From Myxococcales bacterium (GTDB lineage Bacteria > Myxococcota_A > Polyangia > Polyangiales > Houyiibacteriaceae): a stretch of 64,000 bases of DNA. Below are positions 61,178 through 64,000 of this stretch, piece by piece. Under the pieces are notes generated by a model. It was given only the letters and a program-made list of their open reading frames with translations. It was not told the origin of the DNA and did no database searches. Position numbers and translations under genes: made by a program. The number at the start of each line of letters is the position of its first letter. Position 1 is the first letter of the stretch. The DNA is taken from positions 1-64,000 of the forward strand of contig JAHBWH010000024.1 of the NCBI GenBank assembly GCA_019637115.1, in the 5' to 3' direction.

Positions 61178-61624
61178 ATGACCGTCGCCGAGGTCGAGTC
61201 CGCGTTCCAGCCCCTCCGCGGTCGGTACGTCTGGGGGGCGCGCGTCGGCCGCGAAGAGCTGCTCTCGTTCGAGGTCGGGGAGCCGACGCTCGAGATCGAC
61301 GAGACGGTGGGGCGGGATGGGACGCGCCGGCGCGTGGTCGCGCCGCGTGGGCGATGGCGCTTGGCGCTCGTCGACTGCCGCTTCGAGCTCGCCTTCGAGG
61401 GCGAGACCGACGCGACCGACGAGCACGGCGCGGGGACCATCGAGCGGGCGGCGCAGCGGCTCTCGGGTCAGGCCCTGACCCTCGTCAGGGCGCGCGGCGA
61501 CGAGCTCCGCCTCGACTTCGACCTCGGCGCGACCCTGCGCGTGTGGCGACACCCACAGAGCGAGGCGGGCGCGGTGCTCTGGGAGCTCTCGAGCCCCGAG
61601 GGCGCGCACCTCTTCCGCTCGTAG
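61178..61624 (+). CDS. Conserved-looking hypothetical protein
   Basis: The 148-residue product from ATG 61178 (GTG 61169 is possible) has no signal peptide. A beta-rich sequence carries VESAFQPLRGRYVWGARVGREELLSFEVGEP (interrupted), a basic loop GTRRRVVAPRGRW, and GAVLWELSSPEGAHLFRS at the C-terminus. It resembles a small single-domain cytoplasmic protein; I do not recognise the family. Codon use is normal for the window. The frame continues upstream into the tandem repeat, which I regard as non-coding. Confidence 0.55.
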   Translation: MTVAEVESAFQPLRGRYVWGARVGREELLSFEVGEPTLEIDETVGRDGTRRRVVAPRGRWRLALVDCRFELAFEGETDATDEHGAGTIERAAQRLSGQALTLVRARGDELRLDFDLGATLRVWRHPQSEAGAVLWELSSPEGAHLFRS

Positions 61625-61809
61625 CCGCTCGTAGCCGCGCGGCCCGTCGAGGGGCTCCGCGAAGGAATCCGAGGGGAGCAGCGACTGGCTCGGTTCGTGC
61701 TGGAGCGTTGCCACGAGAGCGAGCGCCCATGACGAAACCCTTGGAAATTCCGCCCCGCACCCCCACCGCGTTGACACCTTGTCATCCTCGACCGACAGAT
61801 AGTCACAAC

Positions 61810-63168
61810 ATGTCCACCACCGAGATCACCGTCGTGATCGTCGACGACGAGGAGTCCAACCTCGTCTCGCTCCGCAAGATCTTCCAGAAGGAGGGCCTGC
61901 GCGCGCTCACCGCGGGCTCGGCGCGCGAGGCGCTCGATCTCTGCCGACAGCACCGGGTCGACGTCGTGCTGACGGATCTGATGATGCCGCAGATGAGCGG
62001 GATCGACCTCGTGAAGGCGCTCCGCACCGTCGCCCCCGACACCGAGGTCGTGCTCATGACGGCGTACGGCACGATCGAGACCGCGGTGGAGGCGATGCGC
62101 GAGGGGGCCTACGACTTCGTCGAGAAGCCCCTCAAGCGCCTGAACATCGTCAAGACGGTGCGAAAGGCGGCCGAGCGTCACGCGCTGGTCGCGGAGAACC
62201 GCACGCTGAAAAAGGAGCTGACGGCGCTCCGCCGCTCGAGCGGGCCGCGCGCGCTCGTCGGGTCGAGCCCCGCCCTCCGGCGCGCGCTCGACATCGCGTC
62301 ACAGGCCGCGCCCTCGACGGCCACGGTCCTCGTGCTCGGCGAGAGCGGCACGGGCAAGGAGCTGCTCGCGCGACACATTCACGACCGCTCGGGCGTGTCC
62401 GGCGCCTTCGTCGGCGTCAATCTGGCAGCGCTGCCGGAGACCATCGTCGAGTCCGAGCTCTTCGGGCACGAGCGCGGGTCGTTCACGGGCGCGGTCACCC
62501 GTCGAGAGGGCCGGATCGCGCAGGCGGCGGGGGGAACGCTCTTCCTCGACGAGATCGGGGAGCTGAGCCCCGCCGTGCAGGTGAAGCTCCTGCGCGTGCT
62601 GCAGGAGGGCGAGTACGAGCCGCTCGGCGGTCGGACGACGAAGGCGAGCTTCCGCCTCATCGCGGCCACCAACCGCGACCTGCGGGCCGCGGTCGAAGCG
62701 GGTGAGTTCCGCGAGGACCTCTACTACCGCTTGAACGTCATCGCCGTCACGAGCCCGCCGCTGCGAGACCGCCGCGACGACATCCCGCTGCTCGCAGACC
62801 ACTTCCTCGCCCTCTACGCGCGCAAGAACGCGCGCGAGCCGCTCGTCCCGAGCCGCGCAGCGCTGGACAAGCTCGTCGCCTACGACTGGCCCGGCAACGT
62901 CCGCGAGCTCGAGAACGCGATCGAGCGGGCGGTCGTGCTCGCGAAGGGCGAGACCCTCGAGCTCGAGGACCTCCCCGAGGCGGTGGGGCGCGCCGAGCGT
63001 CGCACCGACGAGTCGATGAGCTTCCCGCTCGGGACGCCGCTCGCCGAGATCGAGCGCCGGGTCCTGCACCGCACCTTGGAGCACACCGCGGGCGACAAGC
63101 AGCTCGCCGCGCAGCTCCTCGGGATCAGCGCCCGCACGATCTACCGGAAGGTGGGGACGGACCAATGA
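61810..63168 (+). CDS. NtrC-family sigma-54-dependent response regulator
   Basis: The 452-residue protein has a receiver domain (acidic DDE at 12-14, phospho-acceptor Asp56 in VVLTDLMMP, Thr in LMTAYGT, Lys in FVEKPL). A short helical linker and an AAA+ domain (about 145-385) follow, with the Walker A GESGTGKE (177-184), the sigma-54 contact loop GSFTGA (223-228; usual form GAFTGA), Walker B GGTLFLDEIGE, and AATNRDL. A Fis-type HTH ends the protein (AAQLLGISARTIYRKVG). It should activate sigma-54 promoters when phosphorylated by an unlinked histidine kinase. No kinase gene is adjacent. ATG 61810. The next gene is gspC, behind a sigma-54 promoter. Confidence 0.95.
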   Translation: MSTTEITVVIVDDEESNLVSLRKIFQKEGLRALTAGSAREALDLCRQHRVDVVLTDLMMPQMSGIDLVKALRTVAPDTEVVLMTAYGTIETAVEAMREGAYDFVEKPLKRLNIVKTVRKAAERHALVAENRTLKKELTALRRSSGPRALVGSSPALRRALDIASQAAPSTATVLVLGESGTGKELLARHIHDRSGVSGAFVGVNLAALPETIVESELFGHERGSFTGAVTRREGRIAQAAGGTLFLDEIGELSPAVQVKLLRVLQEGEYEPLGGRTTKASFRLIAATNRDLRAAVEAGEFREDLYYRLNVIAVTSPPLRDRRDDIPLLADHFLALYARKNAREPLVPSRAALDKLVAYDWPGNVRELENAIERAVVLAKGETLELEDLPEAVGRAERRTDESMSFPLGTPLAEIERRVLHRTLEHTAGDKQLAAQLLGISARTIYRKVGTDQ

Positions 63169-63315
63169 CCCCGGTTGCCAATTTGTCACCCGGCCCCGTG
63201 TCCACCCGCGTGTGCTTGCCATCGTGTCGACGGCTCGGCGTCATCGCTCCCCGCCCGCGACGACTTCTTCCATGTTTTTCGGGGATTCTGCTGGAACGAC
63301 GGGGCATCAGGGGCT

Positions 63316-63331
63316 AGGCACGCTCGTTGCT
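63316..63331 (+). promoter_or_regulatory. Sigma-54 promoter of gspC
   Basis: The sequence AGGCACG, then CTCG, then TTGCT has GG (63317-63318) and GC (63329-63330) separated by exactly 10 bp and matches the GGCACG-N4-TTGCT consensus. Transcription would start near 63342, leaving a leader of about 34 nt before GTG 63376. Confidence 0.75.
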
Positions 63332-63375
63332 GACACCAGGGTCGAACCCCTGCGTCGAAGTCGCCGGAAACACTC

Positions 63376-64000
63376 GTGGGAAGCCCCAAACACATCGCCA
63401 TCGCCATCGTCCTCTCGTCGCTCGCGTCGACGGCGTTCTTCCTCGCCCAAGGGACCACCGGCCTGCTCGCGTCGGCCCTGCTCGAGATCGAGCCCACGTC
63501 CGCGAGCCCGCGCTCCGGCGTCGCGGCCGCGGTCACGGGCCGGGAGCGTCGGGACGACACGAACATCCTCCGCCGCAACATCTTCGACCACGAACAGGGC
63601 TCGATCGTCGACGCGCCCCGGACGGCGTCCGACACGCCCTCCGATGACGTCGAGGTCGGCCCGACGACGGATCCGAGCCTGGTCGACTGGTCGAACCCGC
63701 CGACCTGCGAGGGCAGCGTCCGGCTCGTCGCGGCGGTGATGAACCCGGCGAACCCAGACTGGTCCTTCGCCGCGATCGTCGGCACGAGCGGCAAAGCGAT
63801 GCTCTACCGGCGCGGCCAGAGCGTCGACGGCCGAGAGGTCGTCCACATCTCGAGCAACCGCGTGTTCATGGCGCCCTCGAGCGGCGGCGGCTGCCAGATC
63901 AAGATGTTCGGCGACGAGGAGCCGGTCGCCCCGCGCGTCGCCGCCGCGCCCGCCGAGGTCGCCGAGCCGCCGAGCCAGGACTCGGACGGCATCGGCGGCG
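63376..64000 (+). CDS. gspC: Type II secretion protein GspC (5' part)
   Basis: 208 residues are visible before the window ends, with no stop codon. A short N-terminal cytoplasmic part and membrane helix (about 4-36: HIAIAIVLSSLASTAFFLAQG) are followed by a linker with ILRRNIFDHE, the characteristic GspC motif before the homology region. The HR domain then follows (about 115-175, SVRLVAAVMNPANPDWSFAAIVGTSGKAMLYRRGQ interrupted) with GREVVHISSNRVFM. GspC links the inner-membrane platform to the outer-membrane secretin GspD and helps select substrates. GTG 63376 fits the promoter at 63316. The rest of the gsp operon presumably lies beyond the window. Confidence 0.85.
   Translation, partial: MGSPKHIAIAIVLSSLASTAFFLAQGTTGLLASALLEIEPTSASPRSGVAAAVTGRERRDDTNILRRNIFDHEQGSIVDAPRTASDTPSDDVEVGPTTDPSLVDWSNPPTCEGSVRLVAAVMNPANPDWSFAAIVGTSGKAMLYRRGQSVDGREVVHISSNRVFMAPSSGGGCQIKMFGDEEPVAPRVAAAPAEVAEPPSQDSDGIGG

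Overview
This 64 kb window is a very GC-rich chromosomal segment from a deltaproteobacterium-type predator or saprophyte. It is most likely a member of the Myxococcota, and a Polyangiales/Sandaracinus-like genome is the best guess. The evidence is a CdnL/CarD regulator, an AgmX/PglI-domain protein, an MXAN-like wealth of lipoproteins with Asp/Ala-rich linkers, a C-terminal Gly-Cys plus hydrophobic plus Arg sorting-type tail, MopE-like and FG-GAP repeats, a Ser/Thr kinase next to an FHA protein, and sigma-54 promoters. No transposase, phage, plasmid or CRISPR genes were seen. The only mobile-element trace is a 155 bp MITE-like sequence at 12.4 kb. The assignment is inference from gene content; no 16S gene is present.

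Layout. 0-9 kb: a truncated gene, a tandem-repeat spacer, a TPR protein, a huge Cys-rich disintegrin-like lipoprotein, a sigma-54-preceded pair (propeller lipoprotein and secreted M23 peptidase/FG-GAP protein), proC and a small outer-membrane-like protein. 9-15 kb (minus strand): yggS, maf, a MinD/J-like/RodZ-like fusion ATPase, a MITE, a lipoprotein gene downstream of lgt, and a J-domain membrane protein. 15-21 kb: two small lipoproteins, hexamer repeat arrays flanking tRNA-fMet and a small J-domain protein, a histone H1-like Lys/Ala protein, an OmpA-like lipoprotein and cdnL. 21-29 kb: rng (RNase G/E), an RND efflux pump with its adaptor, and an AgmX/PglI protein. 29-34 kb: a DNRLRE-like lipoprotein, tcdA, tatD-like, adenosine deaminase and a DHH-family protein. 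34-46 kb: a propeller/Ig lipoprotein overlapping a di-heme cytochrome c lipoprotein, a crotonase, an ammonium transporter, a BtpA/SgcQ protein, a nucleoside transporter, an acyl-CoA synthetase and a thrombospondin-like lipoprotein. 47-54 kb: tRNA-Ser, a zinc-ribbon protein, class I aldolase, pilB, and an FHA protein followed by a kinase. 54-64 kb: an IgGFc-binding-like lipoprotein, an IPT/TIG lipoprotein, a metallophosphoesterase, a frameshifted small secreted-protein gene, a hypothetical gene, an NtrC-type sigma-54 activator, and gspC, which runs off the window end.

How the genes work together. Many products are envelope or surface lipoproteins, and the window also holds the enzyme that lipidates them (lgt). 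The NtrC-type activator is immediately followed by a near-consensus sigma-54 promoter in front of gspC, which suggests direct control of type II secretion by this regulator. PilB, the FHA protein and the kinase are neighbours and may form a phospho-signalling/motility neighbourhood.

The most unusual features are architectural. (1) Spacers are filled with locus-specific short tandem repeats. (2) At several loci the last codons of a gene, including its stop codon, are tandemly duplicated just downstream. (3) Several genes start 5-7 nt after a TAG-containing -10-like hexamer, which implies leaderless mRNAs. (4) The MinD/J/RodZ fusion protein has a J-like module that lacks HPD.
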